Shown here one piece after another: positions 42,011-53,649 of a stretch of DNA of 64,000 bases. The number at the start of each line of letters is the position of its first letter. Positions within the stretch are counted from its first letter, which is position 1. The notes below the pieces were generated by a model. The model searched no databases, had not been told where the DNA came from, and was given only the letters and a program-made list of their open reading frames with translations. Source of the stretch: Dendrolimus kikuchii (Eukaryota; Arthropoda; Insecta; Lepidoptera; Lasiocampidae); contig CM034405.1 in assembly GCA_019925095.2 (NCBI GenBank), positions 17,787,401 to 17,851,400 of the forward strand, read 5' to 3'. Both the position numbers and the translations under genes were made by a program.

Positions 42011-43019
42011 GAAAAATTCTAATCAAAATTTTCTTCTGAAGTATATATTTTGAAGGTGGTACTTATAAGTTAAAAATGTAGTCTACTATACTATACACAT
42101 TGAACACTACTGCGCAACGTGATACCTCTGTTTTATGCTGGGGCTCCATCTGCGTTGGTGTTAAAGATTAAAGCTATAGCCTAATGCGTCTAATGTAAAA
42201 CATTAAACAATAATAAATATATACTCATATACGTTATCTGTCAGTATTTAACGTCATTAACAATGTCGCGTCTCAAATAACGCATTAAATTTATCGCCAT
42301 ATCTGCGTGACACGGCCTATATCTGTAACACTATCGCGTATGAAGTCTCACCTTTAAAGAGAAGAAGCGGCAAGAAACTCCCTAGCAACAGGCTTAGCTA
42401 AAAATTCTTTACGTCATATTTTCTACCTCAGGCTCTTTTTTACGTACATAATAAAATAATTTTTAGAAATATAATGAAATTAATAATTATTGAACTACCT
42501 ATAAACGATAAAAAAAGACATGAAATACAAATTATATTATACTCAGGACTTACCAGAATCCACCAGGAACTTTGGCAAAGTAAATAAAATGAAATCCAAG
42601 GGGTTTCGAATCAATTTGAAAGTAAAATTTCGTTACTGCTCCAAATTGGTGAGCTCTCCAAAACAGTTTCCGGGGTAATTATGGCGTGAAATTTGCATTT
42701 TGTCCACTTTATGAGAAACATTAGGGTGTTTTAGAGAAGTTTTGGTACGGTGTATGATGATGACCTCTCTGGAGGATATGTGTGACTTTATAGTACTCAT
42801 AAATATAATGTTAAATGAGCTTTAGATTTCAGTGGCCAAGTGCATGTCGGGATATGCATGTTGAAGAGTTCAGTGGAAGTGAGAAGCGTCTAGCCTTCAC
42901 TGTTAATCCTCTCTCTTTGTTGGAGTCAAAATCTTACGGAAGATCTTCCTTTCCGCTAGTAAAAGCTAATTTTCTTCTTTGAGGGTAAGCACTCATTTTT
43001 CGCACTAGTATATTAGGTT
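42011..43019 (+). other. no gene seen
   Basis: AT-rich. 42355-42400 ('gagaagaagcggcaagaaac') is a short repeat also at 39960, 43808 and 55875. The rest has no recognised content. Confidence 0.4.
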
Positions 43020-43216
43020 GGGTTGTATGACGGTGTGAACTTCAAGATTAAGGACATTATGACCGAGCTGAAAATTAAAAGAGAAATAGAAGCTTACTGC
43101 CTCTGCTGGTTCGGTCACGTAGATAGGATAGTAGAGGATCGCAGCCTGAGGGAAGTATATTTGGGATGGCCGGTCGGTCAAGATAGAGTAAAGGCTGTGT
43201 GCGCTTCCGGTCATTA
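43020..43216 (+). pseudogene. LINE RT C-terminal fragment, second type
   Basis: A 64-codon frame with 'LCWFGHVDRIVEDRSLREVY' and 'GWPVGQDRV', the WFGHV region of an RTE-like RT tail. It differs from family R, so it comes from another element. Truncated on both sides. Confidence 0.65.
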
Positions 43217-43464
43217 ATTGACAAGAAACTGTGTAAGACAGGGAAAAATGGTGTGTTTTTTTTTCGTAGGCCAAGACTCAATTTGAATCAATGAGCCTAC
43301 GGAATATAAAGTATTGAAAATAATCCTTGTCCGCGCAATCACCTAAGTAACCAAGGAAAAAATATTAAGTTTTTATGAAAGTAAAATAGAGCTATTAACC
43401 AGGGTTCGAACACTGGCATAGCCTCGAGAAAAACTCTAGAATATAATCTATATATTAATCCGTG

Positions 43465-43850
43465 AAGCAAAAACTTTGTACCCCTTTTTACGAAAATTGC
43501 GCGGACAGAGGAGTATAAAATTTCTCACACTTATAGTTTATATAGAGATGAAGCGACGAATGCTAATATTTTTCTAAAACTATTCATAAAAAGTACATTA
43601 AATAAAAAAATAAACATTATACACACTACCATGTATTTGACACACACACACGCATATATACTCTTGTATTTATTGTTAAAGTCAAATTAACTGTGTAGCC
43701 TTAGCGAAATCTATGATTATAGAAGTGTAGTCTTTGACATCAATAATTATGGTCGAAATCTTCTTGCTATATATATATACCGCGTCGCAACGTGTTATAG
43801 CTGTTTAAGAAGAAGAAGCGTCAAGAAACTCCCCAACACCAAGTCTAGCT
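43465..43850 (+). repeat. dispersed repeat (family Z), long copy
   Basis: From 'agcaaaaactttgtacccct' through 'ttgcgcggacagaggag' and 'taccatgtatttgacacac' to 'cttagcgaaatctatgatta'. It matches 55870-56340 in reverse complement and 14907-15070 in part. No coding potential, no visible promoter boxes. Confidence 0.75.
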
Positions 43851-44879
43851 AAAACTATTTTTACTTCAAATTTATTTATCTCAGGTTTTTTTTAAGTACC
43901 GAAATATGGTATATATCTAACTTTTTGAAGAATTAGTGGAGAATTTACGGAACTATTCTAAGAATGTATCTGGAATCAGTCTAACCTTTTTGTTTTCTAA
44001 TTAAACACTCGAAGTTTATGCATAATATATACCAGGATTTCCGTTCGATAATACGAATTGTGTATCGCCAGTAAATCTCTGGTGCAAATGAACACATCGG
44101 TGGTTCGGACGGACACAATACATCTCTCCGGAGTGGGTGCCGGCATAAATTGTTAGCGGACACCGCGAACGATGCGCGAACGATTTATTGCAATCGATCG
44201 GTATTCGGTGTGTTGTGTAGTGTGCCTTTTTGGGTTCCGTGGCCATTTTCGCATAAAAGGAACATTTTTGTATTCTGACGTCTCCATGCAGTATTTGAAA
44301 TAATCCAGTATTTGAAAAACTCAAATTTTACGAGATAGCTTTTTGATTGTCAACTTGTCTTGTCAACTTGTCAACAACACAAATCAGTAGGTAATCGAAA
44401 TAAGCAAAATCTTCGGAAAACTATTTTAGAGTAATATCACTAAACCAAATGACAGACACAAAATTTGAAATGCAATCTATATTATATTACAAGAATGTTA
44501 AAGTTTACTTGTTTATCGGAAATTATCTTTTGAACTACTGAACCGATTATAAAAATTCTTACACCAGTAGATATCTAAATTGTTCCTGAGTGATATAGGC
44601 AATATATGTTTATGATTAATAATATGTTTATTTTTTTAATGAAGCCCAGAGAAGTGGGCACGAGTCAGTTAGAATGCTGTTATTTAATATTAGGTATAAT
44701 AATAAGGTTATTTAATAAAAATAACCTTATTTTTGTTGTAAAAATAACTCAGAAAAGTTCTGTGCAATAAAATGTCACGAGGATATTTTTATTGAGGACG
44801 GTTGTGTCGCCGATATTCCATATTTTAATAATAAACGACAACATAACAGTAATCACTAATAAGCTTTTTTAAAAAGATT
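43851..44879 (+). other. no gene seen
   Basis: AT-rich apart from 44040-44240, which is GC-balanced with a minus-strand frame of 102 codons (44016-44324) lacking any feature I recognise. I do not call it a gene. Confidence 0.4.
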
Positions 44880-44889
44880 TTTAAATACA

Positions 44890-45185
44890 AGCTTTTGAGA
44901 TCCTGTATATTATGTAGCAGCAGAGTACTAGACAAGACAAATAAAACCAGCCCAAACACGACAGGTCTATCTTGTTTAGTACAAGAGTTCCTATGGCCAT
45001 CTTCCGACTCCATCATCAAATCAGCTCCATGGTACCATATTATTGCATTGTCATGTGATATACATATGTGTGCAAAATTTCAGCTCAATCGGAAACCGAG
45101 AAGTTGGTCAAATTTAACTTGCAAGATTCCATCCGAACTTACGTACTTACATACATAGGTACATCCATTGCAAGTTAAATAAAAG
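44890..45185 (+). repeat. LINE 3'-region repeat, second copy
   Basis: Matches 19161-19450 from 'gagatcctgtatattatgta' to 'tacatccattgcaagtta' with ~10% differences. The minus-strand mini-frame ('MMMESEDGHRNSCTKQDR') is open here too. Confidence 0.75.
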
Positions 45186-45190
45186 CTTCT

Positions 45191-45591
45191 AATTAGGATT
45201 AAGGGACCATTATAAGACTCTGAGAGCCGCGGTAAGTCTAGACAAGTCGACTAGTCTTACATAATTGATGTTAAGTTGGGATTCCCTTATCTCTCTATAA
45301 TGAGCTGTCCACGCTTGTCAAAGGAGTGCTCTATCAAAAAAAATCATTAACCACACAAAGAGCATGTTCAAACGTGTCTTGTAGCTCAAAAGGCCTTTTC
45401 AGACCTGGTATTATACTGTTTTTTTTTTTAGAAAATGCGTTTTTAGATTTTCTTTTCGTTGAAGACTCATGATGTCTAAAGACGACTTTAATACACATTG
45501 AATCCAACACTACAATTTTTTTTAATCGCATGTTCACCCCCGATACTGTTCGGGCATCTGAAATACATATAATACAGAAATAAGGCTTATA
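45191..45591 (+). other. no gene seen
   Basis: AT-rich. The minus-strand frame at 45334-45537 has no recognised feature. Confidence 0.4.
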
Positions 45592-46052
45592 TTATTATTA
45601 CATGCCGACAGAAGTGAATGCACACCTGCCTACCATAAAGCACACTTTATTACCTTCCCGCATTTGGACTTCGTTTGTTTACTTAGAAAAACAGTCTGTT
45701 GTGTATTGTACTAGCTTATGGCCGTTCGTAGGAATAATTAAGCAGGTGTGCGGATTACGTTTTCTGGGAAATTGCGGCGACGCTTGGCAGGTAGACATAT
45801 TGTATTTGTATAGATGAGTATAAAACAATGCCCGAACGGAGGGGTGAGGCAGTTAAGCGAAGATTGCGATACAAGCAAGACGTGTGTACATTCGATAAGC
45901 TGTATAGTGACGGATTTTACGCGTGTTATTTAATCGTGCAGTTTGTACTGGTTGTGTCCAGTTATATATGTACCTGTGTTTGTATAGTTCTAATAAATTC
46001 TAAAGTAATTCCAACGGCATTTTTAATTCGAGTCCCGCACTCGTAACATTAT
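45592..46052 (+). mobile_element. solo LTR, family L, copy e, with TTAT duplication
   Basis: LTR 45596-46048 in transcript orientation: TATTACATGCC at the start (G to A in the second base), 'gagtataaaacaatgcc' as TATA region at ~45818, 'tctaataaattc' as polyadenylation signal near 45990, CTCGTAACA at the end. TTAT flanks both sides. Confidence 0.87.
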
Positions 46053-46307
46053 ACTATTTAAAATTACTTAGAGTCTAGTTTAAAATTAAAATTGTGTAAG
46101 TTGTATATAAAATAAATAAATGTTGTAAAAATCTATTATTATGCGTATATAAATACATAAAATATATTAATACAATTATTAATTAGTTAACTGTGCACTT
46201 GGAAATTTGGAGAGGCCTACACATTTAAGGCGACTTCTGTAGATGAACGTTGATGTAATTTTTTTTGTGATAAAATTTACAAATCACACATATTTTCGTT
46301 TACTATC

Positions 46308-46872
46308 CATGCAGGAATGGAGAAGGCATACAATTTCCTGCGGCCAGTTTTAAGAGGCGACAAAACAACCTACAGCCAGATAGGGTGTTTGCCCGTCAAG
46401 ATGGTTACCATCCCTGGTCTAGTGTATACTGCTATAACAACCTTGAGTTGTGTTCCGGCATTACTGGTAACACCTTTGGGTTTTTATTTATTGCAGGAGA
46501 TCAGCAGACAGGCAAACGGCCCACTTGATGGAAAACGGTTACCATCGCCTATGGACATTTGCAACAGCAAAGTTGCTAGAAATGCGCTGCTGCTCTCTTA
46601 AGGGAAACTGGAACCTGGTCACTAATGCCGGACCTTTAGACCAGGGTACCAGCCCTGGTCTAAAGCATGTCGCCATCCAGTCGGGCAAATGCCCTACCAC
46701 CTGGCTGGGGGTTGTTTGGTCGCCTCTTACGACAGGCCGCCCGGCCGCAGGAAATTGTATTCTTTCTCCGTTCCTGCACGGATGAAAACAAACACATTTG
46801 GTGTTACAAATGTCTATAAACCATGGTAACCGCCTTCCGTAGGCCGTCTGCCTGTCTCCTGAACTGATCCAA
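46308..46872 (+). mobile_element. family A repeat, copy 13, split by copy 14
   Basis: Left half 46308-46479 ('ccatgcaggaatggag' to 'ggtaacacctttgg') and right piece 46791-46872 ('aacacatttggtgttac' to 'ctcctgaactgatcc'). An internal stretch that includes the AGAGAGCAGCAGCGC region is missing. The gap is filled by an opposite-strand copy. Confidence 0.85.
46480..46790 (-). mobile_element. family A repeat, copy 14, nested, with 11-bp duplication
   Basis: Full-length minus-strand copy between aacacctttgg (46469-46479) and aacacatttgg (46791-46801), an 11-bp duplication with one difference. Its 5' end reads TGTTTTCATCCGTGCAGG on the minus strand. Inside, 46634-46665 is a local inversion with 13-bp arms. 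Confidence 0.87.
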
Positions 46873-47185
46873 AAACACCTCTCTAATATGATTTAATTGT
46901 AATAAAACTAATAAATATATAATACGCTGTCCATTTTCTGTTTTTACCTTGTCCCAACGATTTGGAGTCTGCATAATATCTGCCCGAATACTGCGCACTA
47001 TTCGGCCGAATACCAAATTCTAAAAAAAAATGCACATATTGTTCAAAATTGTACATATTTCCATCAAAAATTGATACTTAAGCTACGTTTGAACAGTGTT
47101 AAATGCTATTTTATTTTAATTTTACGTTGCGGCTAATTTTTAAAATGTCAGAATAAAAAAATCGTTTAAAATCACTCTTAACACC
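46873..47185 (+). other. no gene seen
   Basis: AT-rich linker with no repeat recognised. Confidence 0.4.
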
Positions 47186-47940
47186 GTTCAAAAAGTTTTA
47201 GAAAGAAAACAAACAAAGAGAAGAAACCAGAACGAATGCAAGGATAATGGTCGATGATGTTATGCTGGAGCAAGTGAGTGAGTTTGTATATTTTGGATGT
47301 GCTTTTAGCAGGGATGGAAGGTACACCGCTGATATAGAAAGAAGAGTGAATTTGGGGAATAGTGTGAATGGAGCGTTAGGTAAACTTCTAGGCGCTAAGA
47401 ACCTCAGCCAGAAGGCCCAGCTTGCCATACACAACGCGGTGCTGGTACCTACGCTCACGTATGGAAGCGAGAGTTGGGTATGGAAGAGAGAGCATGAAAG
47501 TAGAGTGAACGCGGTCGAGATGCGAGCACTGCGCAAAATCTGCGGAGTGACGCTCGCGGACCGCGTTCGTAATACCGAAGTAAGAAAGAGAGTTGGTCTG
47601 AAAGAGAGTGTCGGGGTGAAGGTAAGGAAAGGAATGCTCCGGTGTTTCGGGCATGTGGAAAGAATGCATGATGAAAGAATGACTAAATAGATATACAATG
47701 CAAAAGTGGATGGATGCAGAAGTCGTGGAAGGTCACGACACACCTTCCATGATCAGATTGATAGTGTACTAGCAGAAGGTGATGTCAGGAGCCTTAAGAA
47801 CAGACGAGCATGCACGACAAGAGTTATGAATGTCAAAGAAGCAAGTGAGGTGTGTAAGAATAATCCTAAATGGCGCTCTGTTGTTCGTGACTACCCCGTA
47901 AGGGAACTGGCGTGAAGTTATGTATGTATGTATGTAAAAT
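47186..47940 (+). pseudogene. RTE-like LINE RT C-terminal half, longest family R copy
   Basis: About 220 codons in one frame, from before 47247 to the stop at 47913-47915, with one in-frame TAG at 47688-47690 where the other copies have CAG. Residues include 'EQVSEFVYFGCAFSRDG' (end of the RT thumb region), 'LVPTLTYGSESWVW', 'LRKICGVTLADR', 'CFGHVERMHDERMTK' and 'KVDGCRSRGRSRHTF'. The catalytic palm (YADD-type) is upstream of the truncation and missing. It ends 'PVRELA', stop, then 'gaagttatgtatgtatgtatg', the element's short tandem tail. The function of an intact protein would be target-primed reverse transcription; this copy is dead. Confidence 0.87.
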
Positions 47941-48097
47941 AGTTTTAATTATCATTCGCGAGAACGTAAGAAAATACTTTACAAAATCTTCAATACGAAC
48001 CTGCTAAGCGCGAATTACATATATCTTACGCCGAACATTCGGTACCCGAATATTCAGTCGTGGCCGATTATTCGGTATTCAGCCAAGCCACTGTTCA

Positions 48098-48442
48098 TCT
48101 CTATATAAATATTATAAACGCGAAAGTTTGTAAGAATGGATGTATGTATGGATGTATGTTTGTTACTCTTTCACGCAAAACGCACGCCACTACTGGATGG
48201 ATTTCAATGGAAATTTACAGTAATATAGCTTGCACATCAGAAGAACACATACATACATACATAACTTCACGCCAGTTCCCTTCCGGGGTAGGCACGAACA
48301 ACAGAGCGCCATTCAGGCTTATTATTACACACCTCACTTGCTCACAGAATAACACATAGGCTATAATTTATAAAGGTGTGTGAATTAACCAAAATATAAC
48401 GATTTTCCATCACCACGCGAGTGAAGCCGCGGGTGCAGCTAG
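48098..48442 (+). mobile_element. Helitron-like element (second family) carrying a nested LINE tail
   Basis: Begins TCTCTATATAAATATTAT after A and ends GGGTGCAGCTAG before T. Shares 'aacgcgaaagtttgtaa', 'gtttgttactctttcacgc' and 'gattttccatcaccacgcg' with 60288-60511. A 99-bp family R tail (48247-48345) sits inside it. Confidence 0.82.
48247..48345 (-). repeat. RTE-like LINE tail nested in a Helitron
   Basis: (catacata)n, 'acttcacgccagttccc' to 'cacacctcacttgctc'. The host Helitron reads 'aagaacacata' before and 'acagaataacacata' after, so 'acacata'-like sequence is near both sides. Confidence 0.8.
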
Positions 48443-48651
48443 TTATACATAATTTTAAGCTTGAAACATTAGTAATAATAATGAAAACCATATAAATATT
48501 GAAATAAGTATATACCTATATAATATAAGTTTCAAAAAATTGTACGACCAACCAGCAAAAATATATGACCAGTATAAAATAACAAGACCTATTTGTATAA
48601 TCATGTTTTTATGCAATAAATTATTTGATTTGATTTGAAAATATTGCTTCA

Positions 48652-49052
48652 ATACATACATATATACATAAATTCACGCCAGTTCCCTTGCGGGGTAGGC
48701 ACGAACAACAGAGTGCCATTCAGGCTTATTCTTACACACCTCACTTGCTTCTTTGACATTCATAGCTCTTGTCATGCACGCTCGTCTGTTCTAAAGGCTC
48801 CTGACATCACCCTCCGCTAGTACACGATCAATTTGATCATGGAAGGTGTGTCGTGGCCTTCCACGACTTCTGCATCCATCCACTTTTGCATTGTATATCT
48901 GTTTTGTCATTCTTTCATCATGCATTCTTTCCACATGCCCGAATCACTGGAGCATTCCTTTCCTTACCTTCACCCCAACACTCTCTTTCAGACCAACTCT
49001 CTTTCTTACTTCGGTATTACAAACGCAGTCCGCGAGCATCACTCCGCACTCC
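48652..49052 (-). pseudogene. RTE-like LINE RT fragment (family R)
   Basis: Minus-strand copy with complete 3' end and tail. Encodes the WFGHV region with several changes and a 1-base deletion near 48792 ('ttctaaaggctcc' for 'ttcttaaggctcc'). Truncated at 49052. Confidence 0.85.
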
Positions 49053-49639
49053 GAACGTCCTCCACTATTCGTGTCATCTCTAATTATTATACCATTAATT
49101 GTTTAATAACTGCATATCGACGGCTTCATAACATATAGGCGTATAAGCAAAAATGCAATTTTTTCGTTGTTTACTAAAAACTATGCATGTTACAATTATT
49201 TAGAAAGTCTTACCAGTATACCTAAATAGGCGGGTATTCCAAATTTCAGCCTTAGACAATCAACTAATTTTGTTTTATTCACAACTTTGCCCCTTGTGTA
49301 AAATTGCACTTTTGTCTGACGCCCATTTGTTATGAAGCCCTCGATATAAACATGCTTGAAGCCTAAATAAAGCTGACGTAATGTTTATTACACACGAGCG
49401 TTTCCAAGCGAGCACATTAAAAGCTCATTCCGTCGTGTTGCGGGTGCAAATTTATGCAACCGCCCCCAACCTCGTTTAGACAAATTGTTACCTCTTGCAT
49501 ACAATAAATTATAATATTATAAAATTCTAAAAATGCCGTGTCTGTATATTGAAGATATTTAAAAAAAATCAAGTAAAATACACTATACAAACGAAAAAGA
49601 ACACGATGCATTTTTTTTATAGATATCTTGTCTGTTTGT
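49053..49639 (+). other. no gene seen
   Basis: AT-rich, no recognised repeat. Confidence 0.4.
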
Positions 49640-49966
49640 TTTTTTTTTTCGTGCAGGTGATCATCAGACAGGCAGACGGCCCACTTTGTTGGAAAGCGGT
49701 TACCATCGCCTATGGACATTTGCAACACCAAAGTTTCTACAAATGCGCTGCTGCTCTCTTAAGGGAGACTGGAACCTGGCCACTAATGCCGGAATACAAT
49801 TCAAGGTTGTTATGGCGACATGCTTTAGACCATGCTTTAGACCAGGGGTGATAGCCATCCAGTCGGGCAAATGCCCTACCACCTGGCTGTGGGTTGTTTT
49901 GTCGCCTCTTACGACAGGCCACCCGGCCGCAGGAAATTGTATTCTTTCTCCGTTCCTGCACGGATA
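49640..49966 (-). mobile_element. family A repeat, copy 15 (full length)
   Basis: Minus-strand copy from the T-run to 'gttcctgcacggat'. A 15-bp direct duplication ('catgctttagac' twice, 49819-49848) sits at the same spot that is inverted in copy 14. Confidence 0.88.
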
Positions 49967-50479
49967 AGATACGGTCCATATCGTGCTGACCCATAATCTG
50001 ACAATTACGTAGAGGAATTTCCTTCATTTGGCGTTTTGAAAAAAATTTGAAGAATAAAAAATACCCCCCCATCCTATATGAAGGGTTCATATATGTTGGG
50101 GGTACATAACAGGGTGCAAGGTTTCTTCCCTTATGTTATTCTGCCACGCCCGAGTAAATCCTAAAAGCCCCGCTTGGCCTCCTAAATCAGAAAGTGTTCA
50201 AGGCTATTTTTAATTAAAATAATTTTAATCGTTCTTTTTTTCATAGCCGGTCACTCTTTTGATAACTGAACAAATTCAATTTTAACTGATAGTTTTAAAC
50301 ATGGAGAATATGCCTTGGCTGCCTACTTATTTCTGTTCATGGCTACCTGGCAAGCAGGTATGACTAGTAAGTCAGTAAAGGTAACAACATCGTTCTGTTA
50401 GCAGTAAAAATTGTTATCATAATAATGATAATTTAATTACTAAAAGTTGGTACGGGTAAAGTTTAGTACTCAACCAAAG
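49967..50479 (+). other. no gene seen
   Basis: AT-rich, with C7 at 50064 and no recognised repeat. Confidence 0.4.
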
Positions 50480-50991
50480 ATATCGTTACAACTTAGCTTC
50501 TGACAAAAACAAATTCCACCTGCATATCTGTAAAAACACATTTTATTACCTGTCGGCAGTTGAACTGATTGTAATTCTTTTATGATCGTCTTCTTTTGTT
50601 TACTTAATTATTGGCATACGTTTCTAGAGAACAGCCTATTGTTTGTTTGTGGCTTATGTTCTTGTTTATGGCCGCTTGCAGCTGAATTATTAGTGAGGTG
50701 TTACGGATTACGTCGAAGGGCACATTTGTATCTGTGAGGTATAAAACGACGGCCTGATGGAGAGAGGGCAGTCGAACGAGAACCACGATCAAGGCGAGAC
50801 GTGTGTACAATCGGGAATCTATTAGTGACGGACTTTGAGCGTTATATTGAATTACGACCTTCTGCATTACGTTTGGATTTGTTGGGCTCGGTTATATTTG
50901 CACCTGTGTTATACGTGTTTGTATAGTTTTAATAAATTCTATAATAATTCTAACGGCATTTTAATTGGCGTCCCGCAACTCGTAACAATGT
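50480..50991 (+). mobile_element. solo LTR, family L, copy f
   Basis: LTR 50484-50987. TATAAAA at 50740-50746, AATAAA at 50931-50936, CTCGTAACA at the end. Flanks ATAT and ATGT differ by one base. This copy shows the LTR layout most clearly. Confidence 0.85.
50740..50746 (+). promoter_or_regulatory. candidate TATA box of family L LTR
   Basis: TATAAAA, 190 bases before the AATAAA at 50931. The same spacing is kept in copies e and h. It supports the assigned transcription direction. Confidence 0.5.
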
Positions 50992-52619
50992 TATATTTTT
51001 TTATAATATGTTTACAATACTAAAAATAATCTAATATAATTCATGTTTTTATTTTTTTACAAGGTTTTTGAATTTATTAAATTTACACAAAATATTGTAA
51101 AAGTGCATCACTTCTAGTCTTTTATGAAGTTTGACTACATGATGATACACTGCATGCTAATGAAAAATGCCACTTCTCGTATGCAAGAAATTAAGCTACA
51201 ATATAAGGAACACAGTTTTAATTAAGCTTTACAAGGGACGAGTCATAATAACTTGGGCATATTTGATGCTTGCATACTCGAATTATACGAAGAATACACT
51301 CAGAGCCAAAAATGTGGCCTGAACTGAAAATTTTAAATCTGTTATTATTTCATTTGTGGTCAAGCAATTCATATACAGATAGAAACTCATATTATAAATT
51401 GCCAGTAACTAGTTCTAATGCTATAAGTAATAGATAGTAAGCAAAACGCGTATCATTTTAATAATAAGTAAACTAGATAAAGACGGATTTTTAATGACAA
51501 GCACATTTGGGCTTTATTTTTCTAAAATAGCCAGCGTATTCAGTTAGGTACCAGCATCAAAAATATGTATGGGTAGATATAATAACATTTATTCCCAAAG
51601 ACAGCAAGTTTATTTCTTAATATGTTCTTTTAATAATAATTTTCTTTAATGGCGCTGTTTTTTACTCTCACAAAAACAGATCGAACGAGGTAGAGTAAAA
51701 AATGTAAGTTATTTGAGTATTCAATAGGAAAAGTTTCTAAAGGAAAGCGAAATTGTTTTTACTATATTTCAAGCACTTTTTTCACATTTACTCACGTTTT
51801 AAATCTTCCTTGGACTTCCACAAATAATTCAAAACCAAAATTAGCCAAATCAGTCCAGTCGTTCTCAAGTTTAAGCGAGACTAACGAACAGCAATTGATT
51901 TTTATATAATAATATATAGATATTATTCCTACTTCTATTAATTGTAGTTTGCGCAGTTCAAATTTTCAGCTTCTTTTGTTATTTTTAATGAAAACCTATA
52001 TTTGAACTAAACTATAAACTTCAGCAGGAGAAATGCTAAAAAATGTCGGTTGTGTTACAATTGCTAAAACATGTCACTGAATGAAGGCAACTATAAATTC
52101 TGATTACATTTAGTTAGGTCTTGACATTTTATTTGTACAGATCGTCTATTGTGCACAGTGTTCCATATGTTTTGTCCTAAAGTGTACGCTTAAGTACAGT
52201 TGAGTGGAGATGGGGCAAACAAGCTGGAAGCAGGATATTGCACTACTCTGTGATGCTAGTAGGTATGCTATAATATGCTAATACTACATGTTTCATGGAC
52301 GCCGGAGAGTAGAAACATTCAGGTAGCTTCTTGCTACTAATCCTAATAGGGTATACTAGCTTCATCCCGTAGTTTTGTCTGCACAAGTTTTGACTTAGCT
52401 GAGGTAATTGCAATTTTAAGGTCCCCTTGACATTTCGACAAAACGAAACTGTCATAAAATCATCATGCAAGTACGTCCGTCTGTCTATGTTTATTGTATT
52501 ATTTTTTTATGTATTTGCCCCCGAAAGATTCTCATAATTTTATATCGCAAACTATACCACCCCCGTCTATATGTAAACTACATAAATGACAAAACTTGAC
52601 AAAAATGACAAAATAGATA
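50992..52619 (+). other. no gene seen; longest stretch without recognised repeats so far
   Basis: AT-rich. I found no frame above 75 codons with any feature and no copy of the families described here. It may be unique sequence or old unrecognised repeat. Confidence 0.45.
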
Positions 52620-53190
52620 GATAACATGGACCAAGTGGACCAAGTGGACCCAGTGGACCAACTGGACCCAGTGGATCCAGTGGACAAAGTGGACCCAGTG
52701 GACCCAACGGATCTAGTGGACCAAGTGGACCCAGTGGGTCCAGTGGACCAAGTAGACCCAGTGGACCCAGTGGTTCAAGTGGACCCAGTGGGCCCAGTGG
52801 ACCCAGTAGTCTAAGTGTTCCAAATGGACCCAGCGGACCCAGTAAACTCAGTGGACCAAGTGGACCCAGTGGACCAAGTGGATCCAGTGAACCAAGTGGA
52901 CCCAATGGACCAAGTGGACCTATTGGACCAAGTGGACCCAGTAGTCTAAGTGTTCCAAATGGACCCAGTGGACCCTTACTGGGACCAGTGGACCCAGTGG
53001 GAACAGTGGACCCAGTAGTCTAAGTGGACCCAGTGGGCCCAGTGGACCCAGTAGGCTAAGTGTTCCAAGTAGACCCAGTGGACCAAGTGGACCAAGTGGA
53101 CCCAGTGGACCAAGTGGACCCAGTGGACCAAGTGGACCCAGTGGACCAAGTGGACACAGTGGTCCAAGTGGACCCAGTGGACGAAATCAC
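52620..53190 (+). repeat. 9-bp minisatellite, GTGGACC(A/C)A type
   Basis: About 60 tandem units of 'gtggaccca' or 'gtggaccaa' variants. Because 9 is a multiple of 3, frames stay open on both strands and give VDPVDQ- or GPLGPL-type repeats that mimic collagen. I do not regard them as genes. It ends at 'gaaatcacaaaaccagtcc'. Confidence 0.93.
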
Positions 53191-53560
53191 AAAACCAGTC
53201 CTAGTTTCCGGGATAAACTTTACATAAATCTATCCCAAAATGTATCGCATTATCCGGGATAAAAAGTATCCCTTGGCCACTCTCGGTATTCAAATTATAT
53301 ATGTACCGAGTTTCAGCCAAATCGGTCCAATAGTCTTTCCATAAAAGGATAACAAACAAAAAGACAAATATATTTTTATCCCGGAAACTATCCCATTTTT
53401 CGGGATAAAAAATATCCTATGTTCATTCTCGGCATCGAAAATATATATATACTGAGTTTCAGCCAAATCGGTCCAGTAGTTTTTCCGTGAAAACGGAACA
53501 GACAGACAGACAGAGTTACTTTCGCATTTATAATATTAATAGGGACATTCAATATTAATA
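53191..53560 (+). repeat. LINE 3'-end sequence between the minisatellites
   Basis: 'gtttcagccaaatcggtcc' appears at 53311 and 53457, each followed by a 'ttttccgt(g)aaa'-type phrase. 'tatcccattttt-cgggata' inverted motifs lie between. The end 'agttactttcgcatttataa' followed by 'tattaatagggac' is a usual lepidopteran LINE terminus. Confidence 0.65.
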
Positions 53561-53649
53561 GGGATAGGGGTTAATTTTTATTATACCTATAAACTTGAGA
53601 AATGATTATTTTCTCACTAACACTTTCATTTTAGTTTTATTTTTGCGAT

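Noticed and set aside
43380..43410. B-box-like 'gggttcgaac' as a tRNA
   Set aside because: No A box at the right distance and no acceptor stem.
44016..44324. 102-codon minus-strand frame in a GC-balanced patch
   Set aside because: No recognised motif, no second copy and no splice context; kept only as a note.
52567..53167. Collagen-like or GPLGPL repeat protein
   Set aside because: The 9-bp period keeps all frames open; there is no flanking coding sequence, start context or exon structure.
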